DNA of 64,000 nt, from positions 248,001 through 312,000 of the forward strand of contig NC_045143.1 of NCBI RefSeq assembly GCF_008831285.2. The letters are read 5' to 3'. The notes below the pieces were generated by a model that worked only from the letters and a program-made list of their open reading frames with translations, was not told where the DNA came from and did no database searches. Shown here one piece after another: positions 35,691 to 48,494 of the stretch. This DNA comes from Nymphaea colorata (lineage: Eukaryota > Streptophyta > Magnoliopsida > Nymphaeales > Nymphaeaceae). Each line of letters begins with the position of its first letter. The first letter of the stretch is position 1. The translations under genes were made by a program, and so were the position numbers.

Positions 35691-37612
35691 GGTTTATAAT
35701 GAAGATGTGCCCAAGATTCAGATAGAAGTATGGTTTGCTATCATTCAGTTTTTGTGTCAGCAACATGTTCTTTTTGTGGTGGCAATATTTGATTTTAGCG
35801 ACAAAGCAAGGAATCGGGTCAGAAGTGGTGAACTTTGGAGGCTCAAAAGGTCGTTTTGGATTTTCTGAGAGTGAGGAGAATGATCATGGATCTTCTGATC
35901 TTTTTTGCAAGATATGTTGGGTCTGCATATAGTTGGTGCAGGGAAACGTCTAGTGGTTTTTTACGACTAAATGGGTCTCACACGTGAGTAACTTGGAAAA
36001 GCTATGGATGCTTCTGCGCAGTCACTGAGTGAACATGGAAAAGCAAAGGGGCTTACTGGGAAATAGATATCAGTTGCAAACCTATGAAGGGTTCAGCTCT
36101 GGTAGCAATAATGTAGAATAGCTTATTAGTTAGATGAATATACTTGAATTTCTTGGCCAGATGAGGAAGGGCCCTTGTAACACATTTATGGGTAACAGTG
36201 TGGGGCTGACGCTCAGGATCTCTTGGTTCATTTCATGCAACATTGAGCATCCAATGACTGGACCCATGAAAAAGCGGTGATGCTTCAGAATTTTTTTTAG
36301 AGGAAGAAGCGTCCATGCATTACACGGAAATGTGTTTTGTCGTGTTCTCCCTGTAACTAGCTGATACTAGAGAATGATGTCGTTTGAGGAGCAAATGCTA
36401 TTCTTGCAAATATGCCGGTTTTTGAGTTGTTCGGTTGAGACTTTATTTGTTTCTTTTCCCGTATGTCATTATCATTTGTATGTTGCACTCTACAGTCGTC
36501 GGAGTAAATCTTCGACTACGGGGAAGTAGGAATGCGTCCCACGGTATTGTTTTTATACGTCAGAATTTCATAGGCATGTTGATAATAATAGATTGCCGCA
36601 CTGTGAAACCGCCAGAAGGTTCTAATTCTGCACAAAGGGTACTTTAAATGGATCCCAGCCATAGCAACCAGGATTCCAGTATCTACAAAAATTCCTGAGC
36701 AGAATAACATAAAGCGGGTGATTAGCCTCAGCACCAGTGTAATAGCTCATCCAAAATCAACCCCATTTTTTTGAACCGAGGTACCGATGATTGGTCTGGT
36801 GTCTTGAGAAATACTTGCTGGCCATTTTAATAGCTAAACTTTTTTCTCGTTCTTTCGAAGCGTGATTATGGTTGTCTAAGAAACTCGTGCTTGTCTGCAA
36901 TTTACCATAGCTTCGATTGAACGGGCTCTCGGGTTTTCTTTTGGTTACAAATAACCTAGTAGGTCTCCAGTCTCTTGATAGAGACGACCCGCTTATGGAG
37001 TTGGCTTGGACCTGTGGGATCTGATTATTGTTTGGTCGAAGGTTGTATTGGGAGCCAGGTTTCTGTTAGACGAGAGGTCATTCTGAATTCAAGAAAAATT
37101 CACGTCACGTAAAAAGTATTAAAGGGATTCTTTTATTTGAAAGAAGGCTGGTTGAATATGTGTATAGGTTTGTCACGAGTACGTCAGATTTGGATCTATT
37201 TTTATGTGGAGTATTTCATCCAATTGTGCAACCTTGGACTAAGGTACTGGGCCTACTCACGGTACCTTAGGGAAACACCTCACTATATATCAACTTGCAT
37301 GTTGATGTCTCCATGGGAACTGGCTGCCTACCAACCCCTGCCCTCTCTATTGTTAACTGTTTACATACTACAGTTGTTACCAAGAAGACAAAGGATCAGC
37401 ATAGGCTCCTCAAGAATTTAATATCGTCTTCTTACACTGCGAAACAACGCATGTACAAATGGATGCTTCGAGGTCGACTCTGCACCATTAGCTCAACTTA
37501 TTTCCATGTTTGAAAATTTTAAAATTTTGCATATGTACACAAAATTCTACTGGAAATGGGATGTGGAAGATGGCTGGCTGCCTTTTTGCTTTGCACCTGA
37601 GAATTCAATGGA
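35691..37612. other. Intergenic between convergent AP3B and DUF547 genes
   Basis: Should contain the 3' untranslated regions of both genes. No coding exon, repeat array or element ends were recognised. AATAAA-like signals were not assigned. Confidence 0.55.
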
Positions 37613-40295
37613 CTAAGATAATGCCAATATGTAGCGAAAGTCAGACACATACGGCTGCAACTCTACCATTTTCTGGATCGGCCATTTTCTTTCTCCTTTT
37701 AAGCAATCCATTATTGACTTCCTCAAGGATGTGGTTCTTGGCAATTGACTGTAGATCCACTCCAGCAGCGATTCCAGATCGTCTGCAAAATCGCGCATAT
37801 ACCAGTACAGAAGCTTGGGCAGTACTATCCTTTTCTTGATGGTAACTCCAATTGAAGCCTGTAAAAACTCTGTTTTGGCATTCTCCAGTTCATTCATCAC
37901 ATTTTCTGCAGTATACACCCTTATCTGTAATTGCCACAGATCTCAAGTCAGTTCACGTAGCTGACACAGTGTGAGCAACTCTCTGTAGAATCAAGTAATA
38001 GCAGAAAGGATATTCAAGACGAGGATTCAAGTAACAATGTGAAGTTACAACATGTTGTAGGAATTGTTTGGAGCACAACCAAAATAAGGTCAATTTCACG
38101 CTTGGAAGAAGAGCAGTTCACCTACCGCAGGAGATGAGCAGCTTCCACGGCAAAGAGCAAAGGTCACATTTGGTTCTGGATATCCTAGACCATAAGCGCG
38201 CCTTAGGAGTACTTCTTTCTCATCCATTAATCCCTTTTCATGACCATGAAGTAAACAACGTTTTAGAGTTTCCATCACACACGCTATTTTAGCTCACAAC
38301 AGAGAAAATGGCAGCTTACATTTTTGTAGTCAGACGGATGCCTCAGAATGAAATGCTCAATTGCCAATGCATTCAATACTATACCACCCACGTTTAAAGC
38401 AGCCTGTGAATCACGAGTTTCTGCTCTTAATTTAGCACATTCAAAGAAGAAGATTATTGTTCTGGATTTGAATTTCACGATAACAGCGGCTGTTGGAGGT
38501 ACCTTATTCATTAGAGCAAGCAATTTGTCCGTCGTTGAAGGCAGTCCATAGTGAAGAAATGCCTGACATGCAAGAAAAGATTAAGCATATCTCAACGATA
38601 CTAATTATGATTCAAACAGCAATATGCCCTTGATAAAATCTTGCTAGCAAAACTTACATGCATAATGCACGCATTATATGTGTTAATCCAGAATGCCAGC
38701 TTCTTTTTGTAAGTCAAGAGCCTTAAGTCCACTGTACGTAGCTTGTCCATCAAGTCCCTGAAAAGAAACAGAGGAGTTAGATTGACAACAACCATGCAAC
38801 TGAGGAGAAGCGACTTGGTGACGCACCTTAATTTGTCAAGAGAAGGTATGCATTGGGGCATCTGGCTAAAGTTCAGCGAATTCCGAGTGAGCTGAACGTA
38901 GTTCTTGTAAGGGCCAATATCTCCTGGTAAGCAGTCGTAATTTGCTGCCACGCCGTAAGGGTCGGATAGTGGATATGAATCAAGCCAGAGAGGGATTGGT
39001 GGCTTTCCGTTGAAAGAAGACTTGGAAACGAAGCTCCTAGAGCTCATGCACGAAAGTGTTAGCTTGGAAATGGTGGCTGAAGATACAGAGTCTAGCTGTG
39101 AAGGTGTCTTGTTCAGTGTCCGGAAGATGCTGATCAGACACTTCACCAATTCTTCTGAGAGCTGGTTGGGCTTTTCACTAACGGGTTCTGTATCTTTCTG
39201 ACTGCTCTTTTCTGGTTCCTCTTCATCTGCGGCAAAAAACAAGGAATTACACAATGTAGGACACTTTCTTGGAAGAATTTGTGCATCGATTATCAGGTTA
39301 TGAATCTCTGGCTACCTTTTACGGTACAGTTTTGATCGCAGAACAGAGGATTGGTTTCAGAACATGAGCTCCACGAAGTTTTCCTTTCTCTTTGTGGGGA
39401 AGACGTTTCCAAGTCCCCAGGTGCACTTTGAGTCTGAAACATGCAGAAGTTCTCGTGGTGCCGGTGCCATCCGCGAGATTTTATCTCTTGCGTTTGTATC
39501 TTTTCCTCATATAGGCGCAATTTGAGCTCACTAATTTTCTTTTCAAGATAAGATATCTCTTCCTCCACGATGGTGATTTCTGACAGAAGAAGCTGAACCT
39601 GAAGATTTAAAATGTTTGAACAAATTGAGTCGGTCAGTGAAGTAATTCAATTTGGGATAAGAAGACGAGCTTCATGCCTTGCGTGGAAGACATGGATAGA
39701 AGTAACAATGCGACGTCAGAGGTTTATGAAGGGCATATTGCAGAACCTTCTTCAACTTCTGTTGCTCCTTCAAGATTTTCTGCAACTCACCCACCTGAGA
39801 TGGAGAAAGATTAAATCAGATGGTCTGGATAGACGGAACGGGAAGAAATGGAGCAAAATATCTTCCAGGAGCCGAGCAATTTATGAACTCATTCAATAGC
39901 AGAGGCAAACTTTTATTACTCCCACTAAATTCTTGAATCCACAAAACCCATTTGAGAAATCATTCTGGAAAACTTCAAAAGTTCTCTATCGGCGACCATT
40001 TGTACATGAAACTACTATTTCTGCAAATTCATGTGGAAGAATCCAGTCGAGAACTTAAAAATCTCTTTTCATGGCGAATTTAATTAACCACGAGAAAACT
40101 CAATTACAGAAGTACGTTTCCACAGTGAGACCACTAAACTCATCAAGCAAGAGCCATCTTCCTTACAGTTGACAGAAAAACATTCCCAGATAAACATTTT
40201 ACGTAATGTTGAAGAACTTGCAGTACCTCCTGTTGCAACTCCATCCTCCTCTGCTCCATCTTACTGCTCTGCTTCAACAAGTCGACCAATTTCAT
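37613..40295 (-). CDS. MIP1-type leucine zipper plus DUF547 protein, 9 exons
   Basis: Plant protein family with an N-terminal coiled-coil zipper (ternary complex factor MIP1 type) and a C-terminal DUF547 domain; the biochemical role is unknown. Exons on the minus strand: 40295-40227, 39794-39678, 39598-39316, 39226-38827, 38757-38658, 38562-38503, 38403-38320, 38233-38126, 37924-37613. These join in frame to about 510 residues. The start MKLVDLLKQSSKMEQRRMEL leads into coiled coil (VEEEISYLEKKISELKLRLYEEK). A low-complexity Ser/Glu region follows, then DUF547 motifs: KKLAFWINTYNACIMH, AFLHYGLPSTTDKLLALMNK, GGIVLNALAIEHFILRHP, YGLGYPEPNVTFALCRGS and VYTAENVMNELENAK. Intron 2 needs a GC donor (CGCAAG/GCATGA), the least certain junction. 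An ATG further upstream cannot be excluded. Confidence 0.85.
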
Positions 40296-41690
40296 GATAA
40301 ACCCGACAGAAAGTGACTTAAATTTCAACAAAGAATAAGGAGAAAAATAACGGTGAGTACAGAAATTCCGGAAATCTGTTTCGCAGGAGGCCAAAAATGG
40401 GAAATCTTGAATTCCATATCACTGCCATTAAAACAGTAAAAAACAAAGATGGTTAAACTAGGAAAACCGTGGCGAATTAAAAAGATGAAAAAGCCTGGTG
40501 CAGCGGTGCTGAAGGGCTTGTACCTACACACACAGCGTGCTAAGTCCAGAACGAAATTCAACATAGCAAAATGGTCAAGACCCAAGCCCAAGTGGCCAAC
40601 TACAAGTTAAATCCAGTTGGCAACGAGGGAGCGTCTGAGATCTTTTCAAGTCGGAAAGATATAGAGAGTTCAACGTCCACATACAATTTTTTAACGAAAA
40701 TTCGTAGTCCGGTTAACCCCAACTTACTCGTCAAAGACAAATGAGTTCTTTAATCAGATTTTAATCAGAACTTGGGTGTAACCTTCTTCATGCGGGTCAG
40801 GTTGGATCAAACACGATTCTTTGGCACTACCAATCTGGAACAAAGAATCTAAAAAATACAGATTGAACAAAAATGTGGCCGTGATTTTCTTCAATTTGGG
40901 AGTGGATCACATGCCTCCACCTACAACCTTTGGTCACCCTCATGACAAGAAAAGCATGACCACCTTCACTTCAAGTGGGTTGTATCAAGAAGGGAAGTGG
41001 GGAAAGCTGCATCTGGTTGGGGGATAAATGCTCCCTTTCTTTTTCCTACCAAAGTAAACCGCACAGTAAAACAGTAAAAATTTAGGGTTCCTTTTCTCTT
41101 CTTTTTTTTTCACCAGAGTGCAAGAATCTCAGTGTCTGACAAGGTTGGTGATGGCGGGGATATAGAAGAGTACAGTCAGATCTCGAATGGTGACAAGAAA
41201 AAAATGGGCATGATTTCATGGGATGGGCTAGTTTGGATTTTGACTTAAGAAATGAATAAACTATTGTTATCGGTTGTTTTTCTTTCCATTTTTGGAGAAA
41301 CAGACAGGCTCTCCTCAAGTGGGAAAAATGAATGCTTGGAGACTTTGGTTTGGACTCAAAGCTTAGTCAAGGTTTAGGTAAAGGTGTGCCCATCTTTTCA
41401 TGGGCTTGTTTGGACTCATGTCCTTTTCCAATGGTCGTCACGTAATGTAAATGTACTTTTTCTTAGAAAAGAGAATATAAGGGCACATATTAAGGCGTTC
41501 AAAATGTGTAGTTATCAATAAAATAAAGTTTTTTGAACTTAAACATAAATAGTAATTATCTCAAAAGCTACAACAATTGCATGTCCTTGTGGCATAAATT
41601 GGAAGTGTTTGAGGTGTGGCATAAATTGGAAGTGTTTGAGGTGTCTACGAAGGACTCAAGGGATTTGGCGTAGTTGGTTGGACTAGTGAC
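40296..41690. other. Upstream region of the DUF547 gene and spacer
   Basis: The first few hundred bases should hold the promoter and leader of the minus-strand DUF547 gene. A 27-bp unit containing GGCATAAATTGGAAGTGTTT is repeated twice at 41588-41641. No gene recognised. Confidence 0.5.
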
Positions 41691-41852
41691 CAAGGGCGTA
41701 GACATGTGTGGGCATGGTGCGGGCGATTGCTCATGCATGCTCACAAAAAGTTTTATTTTCATAACGAAATTTCATAACAGTTTTTCTCATTTACAATTTT
41801 AAAATTATATAGCTGGTGCCCGCTTAACCAAAATTTTTTGGCTCTGCCCTTG
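41691..41852. mobile_element. Putative small DNA element
   Basis: The left end CAAGGGCGTAGACATG and the reverse complement of the right end (CAAGGGCAGAGCCAAAAAAT) share CAAGGGC and a similar continuation. The flanks (CTAGTGAC and CAGTTGAC) are only loosely alike. The right terminus resembles the intron-8 MITE family. Confidence 0.4.
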
Positions 41853-44800
41853 CCAGTTGACTATTACAAAGCGAGCCAACCATTGAGCAAGCTAATGTAG
41901 CTACAAACCCTGGAGACAAGGAAAAAGGAAAGGAGAGCGAGCCCGGATTGAACCGATGAGCACACCAAGCTCTAGCTTGGTTCAAGTTCATAATGCACAT
42001 GCACCATTAAGGCACACACATGCATATGTGTAATATACTCGAGTTCAACCGGAGGCAAAGTAGGTAAGTTCAGAACGACTCAATTGCATAACTATCCTAA
42101 CTGAATCAGAAAAAGGCAAAAGTGCAGGCGCTTTATTCACATGAATTGCATTTATTTTTTCTGCAACTTATTTATGGAAAAGAGGTGCATCGGACCACGC
42201 ATTTTTTTCATTAGAGCAAGAACGTTACTGCAAACAGAACTGCATTTGCATTTTGTAATTAAATGGACAAGCTTTTTTTTGTGAAACTAATCCCACGGTC
42301 TTCTAAAAAAGATGTAATGCCAAGAACATGCAGACGTCTAAATCAGGCAAACAAGCCTACGTTTTAATTGATAGGAATTCTACATGCTGTAAGCCTGATG
42401 ATTTTTTGTCATTAGAAAGCAGGAATTCTATACTTAAAAAGGGGCCGTTTGGCAGAACATCTTGTACCTTAGCAACGCCTTGACTGATGTGAGATACTTT
42501 TGTTGACGGATCCACAAGAAAATTGATAGTTCATCAAACAAAGGATCTTAAGTTCATGTTTTCTAAAATCCCGAGGATTTTAAATCAAGGACAATCAAAC
42601 GCCGCTTTGTGTGGGTTTGTGTAGGCAGTTGCCCACACAAGCCCACATGAACCTCCACCACTGGCTGCCATCTGCATCTATGAAATGTACTCAAGTATAG
42701 TTTTACTACTAATCTCAAGAAGGAATTAGGAATACACCTTAAGCCAATACTGTAAACTCGGATTTTGGAAGGTGAATCAAACACTCTTCAGTCGGAACCT
42801 GAAGAGGCCGCTCTGGTCTTGACGTTCTGCGTTTCTCTGATTCGCGTACAATTTCCTTCCTATTTAGATCCAGATCCAATCCGACCTGTTTGGATCCTAC
42901 TATCGGGGATAAAGACGTCCAGGCATATTGAGGAGCCTGTTTGTGATTGAGATGGTTCAGTTTGGTCTCCCTCCATGTCCCCTATCATGTGTTTATTCTT
43001 AAATAAGTAACCAGATAAGAACTTGGACATGTTCTTGTGTCTTTTAGCCAATGTTGCATACTCCAAGAGCCAAGTTATATTTGTATTGTAGTGAAGAGGT
43101 CTCTTCGAAAATCCACCTTCATGATGCCTATGTCCTTGAACTGGTCTGCAATCAGGTCGGATGTGGATCAGTCTGCATCCAGATCCAGAATACTATTATT
43201 AAGTCTCAATGGTATGTGTTTCTGAAACTATCCAGTTCACGGAGATCGGATCCAAACCTAACAGCTTTTGTGCTATTAAAAGGTGTATTAGGAAGTAGCC
43301 GAGAAGAGATGGGGTCTGACAAAAGGTCGCAAGAGGCATTCAGCTCGAAAAATCGGATCCAGATCAAAGCCTAATCCATTTTGAAGCATGGATTAAGCCT
43401 TGGAATTAAATCTAATTTTGCAAAGCCCACATCCGATTCGAGGAGTAACACAGTTCCTTTCTCATGATCCGAATGTGAAAATAATGGGTCCATAGTCCAT
43501 TCGAGATGTGATATTTGATTAGAACAGATCCATTTGCATCTCCTGTTGCAAGACTACTGTAGTAAGTAAGAGGAACAATGCGGGCCAGGAAGATTGCTCA
43601 CTAATTTGAAGGATGATTGGTAAAAATGGAACCGAATTTGCAGATTACTTACTTTCAACTAAATTTCATGAAATCGTTCAACAATACAGAGAGAAACATA
43701 ACTTGCAGACAGAGGCATAGGTGCCAAACTCTTGGGGTCTCAATCAATCTATGAACATAGCTTGAATACCACAAAGGTACTTAAATTTGCGTGTTTATTA
43801 ACTTCAACATCATCAATCCCTAAAACTCTCTTCCCATCCTCCCAAATCTTCATCTTGGTCCGCATAACCATTCCCTGTCTCTGTCTGTTCTTCCTGTAAT
43901 CCCAACAGGATGAAAATTAAAGGAAACAACTAAAAGTAATGACAGTCAATAGGTAATAGCTGTTCTTCACACTTATTATTCAAATCTTGAAATTTAAAAC
44001 ATGCTCAGTGTGGCAGTGTCGATTGTCATTCAAGTATTGAAGCTTTAAAATTTTGTGCTGAGTTGATCTCTCATTAGAATCTCAAATCGTTGGTTATAGC
44101 GCAAGTTGGTACCAAGAAGTTCGAGAGATTTCACTGTTAACTCTTTAGTGATGAATCTCAAATCTCATTAGAATCTCAATTCTTTAGTGATCAATTCCAT
44201 CAATTGGTAATCAAAGACCAAAAGTTTGATGGAACTCTTTACCGATGAATTCCAATTCACAACTTAAAAAATAGATATTTGAGATGCATTTCCTTGCAGA
44301 GATTCACTTTGAGGTATTTCACAATAGTTCCACCAAGATTTGGTGCCTATTGAAAGTCTAGGAATGACCTTTTATCCCTAATTCTCAAAAAAAAAAATCT
44401 GATGAACTTATCAGTTTAGGTAACAAGTTCCTGAACAAATGCCAAAAGGAGGACTTTCTCAGGTTAAAAACTCACTTATATTGTATAAATTGTTCTTTCT
44501 GGGGGTTGGAACTTAGATCAATGTTGGGAACCTCAAACACCTTATCCGAGTGATAATCTTCTTAACTTGAGTCCATATTTGAGAGTCCTTAATCAGTTTT
44601 GAGATTAGGAGCAAAAGATTGGCTAATTAGTTGCCTATCGTTCTATAATTGTACAATTGGAGACACATACTTATGCATCATATGATCAATAGAAAAAAAA
44701 AATGAAAGAAGAATAAAAGCTTTCGAAGTTTCGCCGACGAAATCATCATTGGAGAACGTATCCTTGTCTTAAATCCTTAGCACGAACTTGAACTGTTCAT

Positions 44801-46001
44801 CTACACACGGAAGTTGCACAGGGAAACTGATTTTCTCGTTCCACACAGGGTTGCTTCCTTGATCTTTTGTCATAAAAAAAAATCAAACAAATAGGAGGAA
44901 AATTACATTTAACCTCATATAACATTTGCGAATACATTGCAAAAGAAGAAAAAAGAAGAGAAGAGGAAAATGTTGAATGTAAATATTTACTATCAATTTC
45001 AAGATTTAAATACAATACCATAAGGAGAGAGAGACCTTTGGCGATACTGCTCTTGCGTTCATAGTTCGTGCGTTAAATCACGACGTATGGATCCATCTTC
45101 CCTGATTAACCAATTAATTAATCATTTAATATCCAAATCTACAAATCAGAAACCCAAGAAAGAAAAGAACAAGAAAAGAAAATCCAAATACAAAGAAAAG
45201 AGAAAGAATCCCATCATCCACAAAAAGAAGGGTCAGATAAAAGTTCACATGTAGTGAATATGAAACGGGAAAAGTTGAAATTAGATTGTCTTCTTCTTCA
45301 TTTCTTGTGATGCAGTAAAAGATGCACGTGATGTCCCCCGTCCCCCTTATGTGAGATAGAGAGATACACACCATGAATAAGACATAAAAGGAAATGATGT
45401 CTCCTCTTCTTCTTCTTTGACTCTGGTTTCTGGGCGTGATGAATCAAGTGAAGAACGTATACATTTATTTATATACGTCCTTCTATATATATGTATGTAT
45501 ATTCTCTTCCTCGATTCTACAGTCAATAAGAAGAGGAAAGTGGCCGGATTGCGGCCGTCCAGTCAAGATGACCATTTTTTGTTCTTCTCAGCGTATGAAT
45601 CTCAAGATTGTCCACGTTCCATGGTTTGTGGAATCATAAATAAGATAAGATCCAATAACATTCAGATCAGAAACAGAGTCGCCTCACAACCAGAGATCTT
45701 CTCGATACAATTTTTTTCTCGGTAAGCTACTAGTCTTGGCAGTTCCTATAAACCAGTCTCACAATTGAGATCCTAAATTCGTATTTGAGATACTTGGATA
45801 AGACGTAGCAAAATCATCTTACCAGGAAGAACCGGTATAGATCTATACGGTTGTCGTAATCATCACTGGTATAGATCTGCACCAGTTGTCATCATCACCG
45901 GTATAGGTTATTTTGTTATTTCGTCCATTGATGATCTCCCCCCTCTTCTTCTTCCTCTCTTGCGCTTCGTCTCTGTCTCTGTCGCTCGCTCGGCTTGAAG
46001 G
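41853..46001. other. Long spacer without an intact gene
   Basis: Contains scattered GATCCAGATCC-type low-complexity DNA (about 42865-43440) and a candidate small inverted-repeat element (about 42444-42612: GGGGCCGTTTGGCAG on the left, ATCAAACGCCGCTTT on the right). The frame at 43051-43374 is open for 107 codons but unrecognised. CT-rich DNA near 45930-45990 may be the former leader of the DUF3700 fragment. Confidence 0.45.
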
Positions 46002-46200
46002 ATGTTGGCGGTGTTTGAGGAATCGGTGGCCAAGAGCCCAACAGGAGCTCAAGAGACCATTCTCTGCTGCCTCAAAAACGGCAGGGCTCTGATCGACTAC
46101 TTAGCTTCCAACGCAACCGGATTCGTCGCCATTAATCTAGGCAGCTCTGGCTCCCTGGTCTACAGCACCGATCGGCAGAACCCTCTTCTCTCCATGTTTG
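46002..46200 (+). pseudogene. DUF3700 (aluminium-induced/TSJT1-like) first-exon fragment
   Basis: Starts MLAVFEESVAKSPTGAQE and continues through a region ending VAINLGSSGSLVYSTDRQNP, then LLS. This matches the N-terminus of plant DUF3700 proteins, which have a class-II glutamine amidotransferase-like fold and are known as aluminium- or auxin-induced proteins. After NPLL the family continues with a conserved DDIFC..QG..EN segment. Here the frame goes into unrelated sequence (MFDFVTPVNL) and ends at 46259. I found no later exon encoding the conserved core in the next 10 kb. The ATG follows a CT-rich leader-like stretch, so the 5' end may have been copied with its promoter-proximal DNA. Confidence 0.7.
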
Positions 46201-46619
46201 ATTTTGTGACCCCAGTGAATCTCAGACACTTTTCCTGCTTCTTCTTTTTTAGGTCGTGATTTAGACATGTTTTTGTTTCCGATTAATCCGTTCTGATCGA
46301 TAAACTTCAATAAAATACAAGGTAAATGATGAAACCCACGAAGTAAATTGTAGTTTTATGGTTGGTTTTGGATCCTTCCCTTGGAAAGGACGTGTATTTC
46401 ATTGTTCTGGTCGTCTGTAAGGGCACTTCTGATCCGGTGCTGCTTCCTGAAATTTTGTTCTTTCGTAGATAAATGCAAGAAAATCGGAATCGTAGGATGG
46501 CAGTGATGATGTACATGGTGGTTAACCGCTCATAGTTCAAGATTGAGAACTAAAGTCTGCGACTGGCTCTTTTTAAGAGTTTAAACTTGCTCTTACTCCC
46601 ACCTTCCTTACTCCATTTT

Positions 46620-47660
46620 ACATTTCATAATCAGTTTTGAAGTGGTCTTGGATATATAGCAGCTGCTATATATGTTTCTGACAGAATTTTCAGCATATTA
46701 AAAAATTGTTTTAAATTATGAAATCACATCAAGAAATTCTGTTTTCTTTTTCTGTAAAATGGAGACCAGTTTTGGGTCGGGCCTCTTTTGTTGGATTTGT
46801 ATGTTTGGAATTTACAATTTTCTGAATGAGCAAAGCAGTTTTGTAAAATTCTGTTTTAAATATAGAACTGCCTTTTGAAAATTATGCTTTTCTATATGTA
46901 ACTACTTTGATATCTGTCAAATAGAAACCAGCTTTTGGTTGGGCCTCAAGTTGGATTTGCAACATTATTTACTATGTCATCATTTTCTTGTTAGAAGTTT
47001 GAATGTTTCTCATTAACATTGCAGGGCACTGGTGGAAAGGTATGTATTGGTTTTAAATTGCTTTCCTTCTTGAAGTTATGGAGCTTAAAGTGCAAGGAAG
47101 GAGTGATTAGACAGGTGGGGATAGAGTATCATAGATATTTGTGTTTGATGTTTGAAATTGATTGCTTCTTTTTGTTTTTGTTGAGTTAATAGCTTTTTTT
47201 TGAAGAATTTAGATTTTTTTTTTAATTTTGAGGATCATTTTTGAAGTATCCTCGAAATTGTACCTGTTGTTCTTTGACTTTGACAGAATTTTCACCACAT
47301 TAAAAACTGTTTAAAATATAAAACTTTGTACCCTCAAAATTTCAAAATTTTTGGACCTATAGATTGGAAATTATAGAATTTTTGTTCGAGGTTGTTTCTT
47401 GCTACCTAGTTGCACAAACTTAAAATTTCTAAAATTTACCTGATTTTGCCCAAATTTTACCTTTTATGTGCAGAGCAACTTTTTTGTCTCTTGGAAGCTT
47501 GTTTTGTCTAGTTTTTATGATTAGTTTTTATTGTTGTAAGCCTGTTTGCTTCATTGTCTACAAAGCAGTCTTACTTGTGTGTTTTCCTTAAATTTTGTGT
47601 GAATCTTGTGTTCTTAGCCTAGGATTTAGCTAGTTTTAGGTTGTTTTTAGGTTTTTATGT
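46620..47660. repeat. Dispersed repeat D, copy 1
   Basis: Diverged matches to 57760-58540, including GACAGAATTTTCA followed by CA(C/T)ATTAAAAA, and a 15-nt exon-like block. Within copy 1 the GACAGAATTTTCA segment itself occurs twice (about 46679 and 47283). Non-coding in the main. Confidence 0.6.
47025..47039 (+). other. Candidate 15-nt micro-exon, copy 1
   Basis: GGCACTGGTGGAAAG (reads GTGGK) is preceded by CATTGCAG and followed by GTATGT. The same 15 bases occur at 57871-57885 with different but canonical flanks. The surrounding DNA has diverged more than the block itself. Confidence 0.35.
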
Positions 47661-48494
47661 AGGTAAGTGGCATCGTACGTGTGCATCATTATCTAGCGTC
47701 TTTGTGAAGTCCATGAAAGTGAGGAGATGACTGCAAGGAGAGACTAGAGAACTGTTGGAGGATGTGAATCCTTCTTTCTGAAGCGTTCTGGAACAAAATC
47801 AATGGTTAATGAAGAAAATGATCATGTGAGAGGCATTGGCAGTTAGACATTTTAATGGGTGTTTGGTGCTTACATTACTGCTGCATTAGGCAACCCATGT
47901 AGGAGCTGGTCAACATGGAATAAAGTCATCAGTTATACAACTACAATCATCTAGGGCCAAAAACGTATTTTGGTCGGTCTTATGGAGATCTAATTTAAGA
48001 TGGGAAAGTGGCTTACAAGTGTTGCAATGTACCATTCTCAGGAGGAATTACTCAGTTCAAGTATCATTTGGCAGGAACTTAGTGTCATGATGTTGCTTTT
48101 ATATAGACATGTGCTTGAAAATATTAAGTACATGACAATTAAAGCTTGCAGAGATTTTAATGAAATACCCATAAAGAAAGGGAATACACAAGGTGATGCA
48201 ATCTATTCATGTGGAAGTGGAGCTTATCTAGTTCGTTTAATATGTCTTATGGGACAAAACCAAAGGTTAAGGAAGGAAATAATCATGTCACAAGCAGTGA
48301 CGATACCCATGTTAGACTTCTCACGTGATATTTTCTGGTTGCCTTACTCTTGCATTGGGGAATCAGTGGAGGAGCTGCTCAATATGAAATCAAGTCATCA
48401 TTTATACAACTACAACATCTTTTTTTTGTTTGACATAGTCAAGAAGACCCTTACTGTCATTTTGATGAATTCCTTGAAATAACCAAATGCAAAA
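47661..48494. repeat. Diverged direct repeat with a 160-codon open frame
   Basis: About 47795-47955 and 48240-48425 are diverged direct copies, sharing an AGGAGCTG(G/C)TCAA motif and a GTCATCA.TTATACAACTACAA tail. A plus-strand frame at 48000-48482 is open for 160 codons. I do not recognise it, and its codon pattern is unremarkable. It may be a transposon remnant. Confidence 0.5.

Noticed and set aside
42444..42612. Candidate MITE with GGGGCCGTTTGGCAG / ATCAAACGCCGC ends
   Set aside because: Only short end similarity and no target duplication; mentioned in the spacer but not called.
48000..48482. 160-codon plus-strand frame
   Set aside because: No recognised domain and it overlaps a diverged direct repeat; not listed as a gene, only noted.
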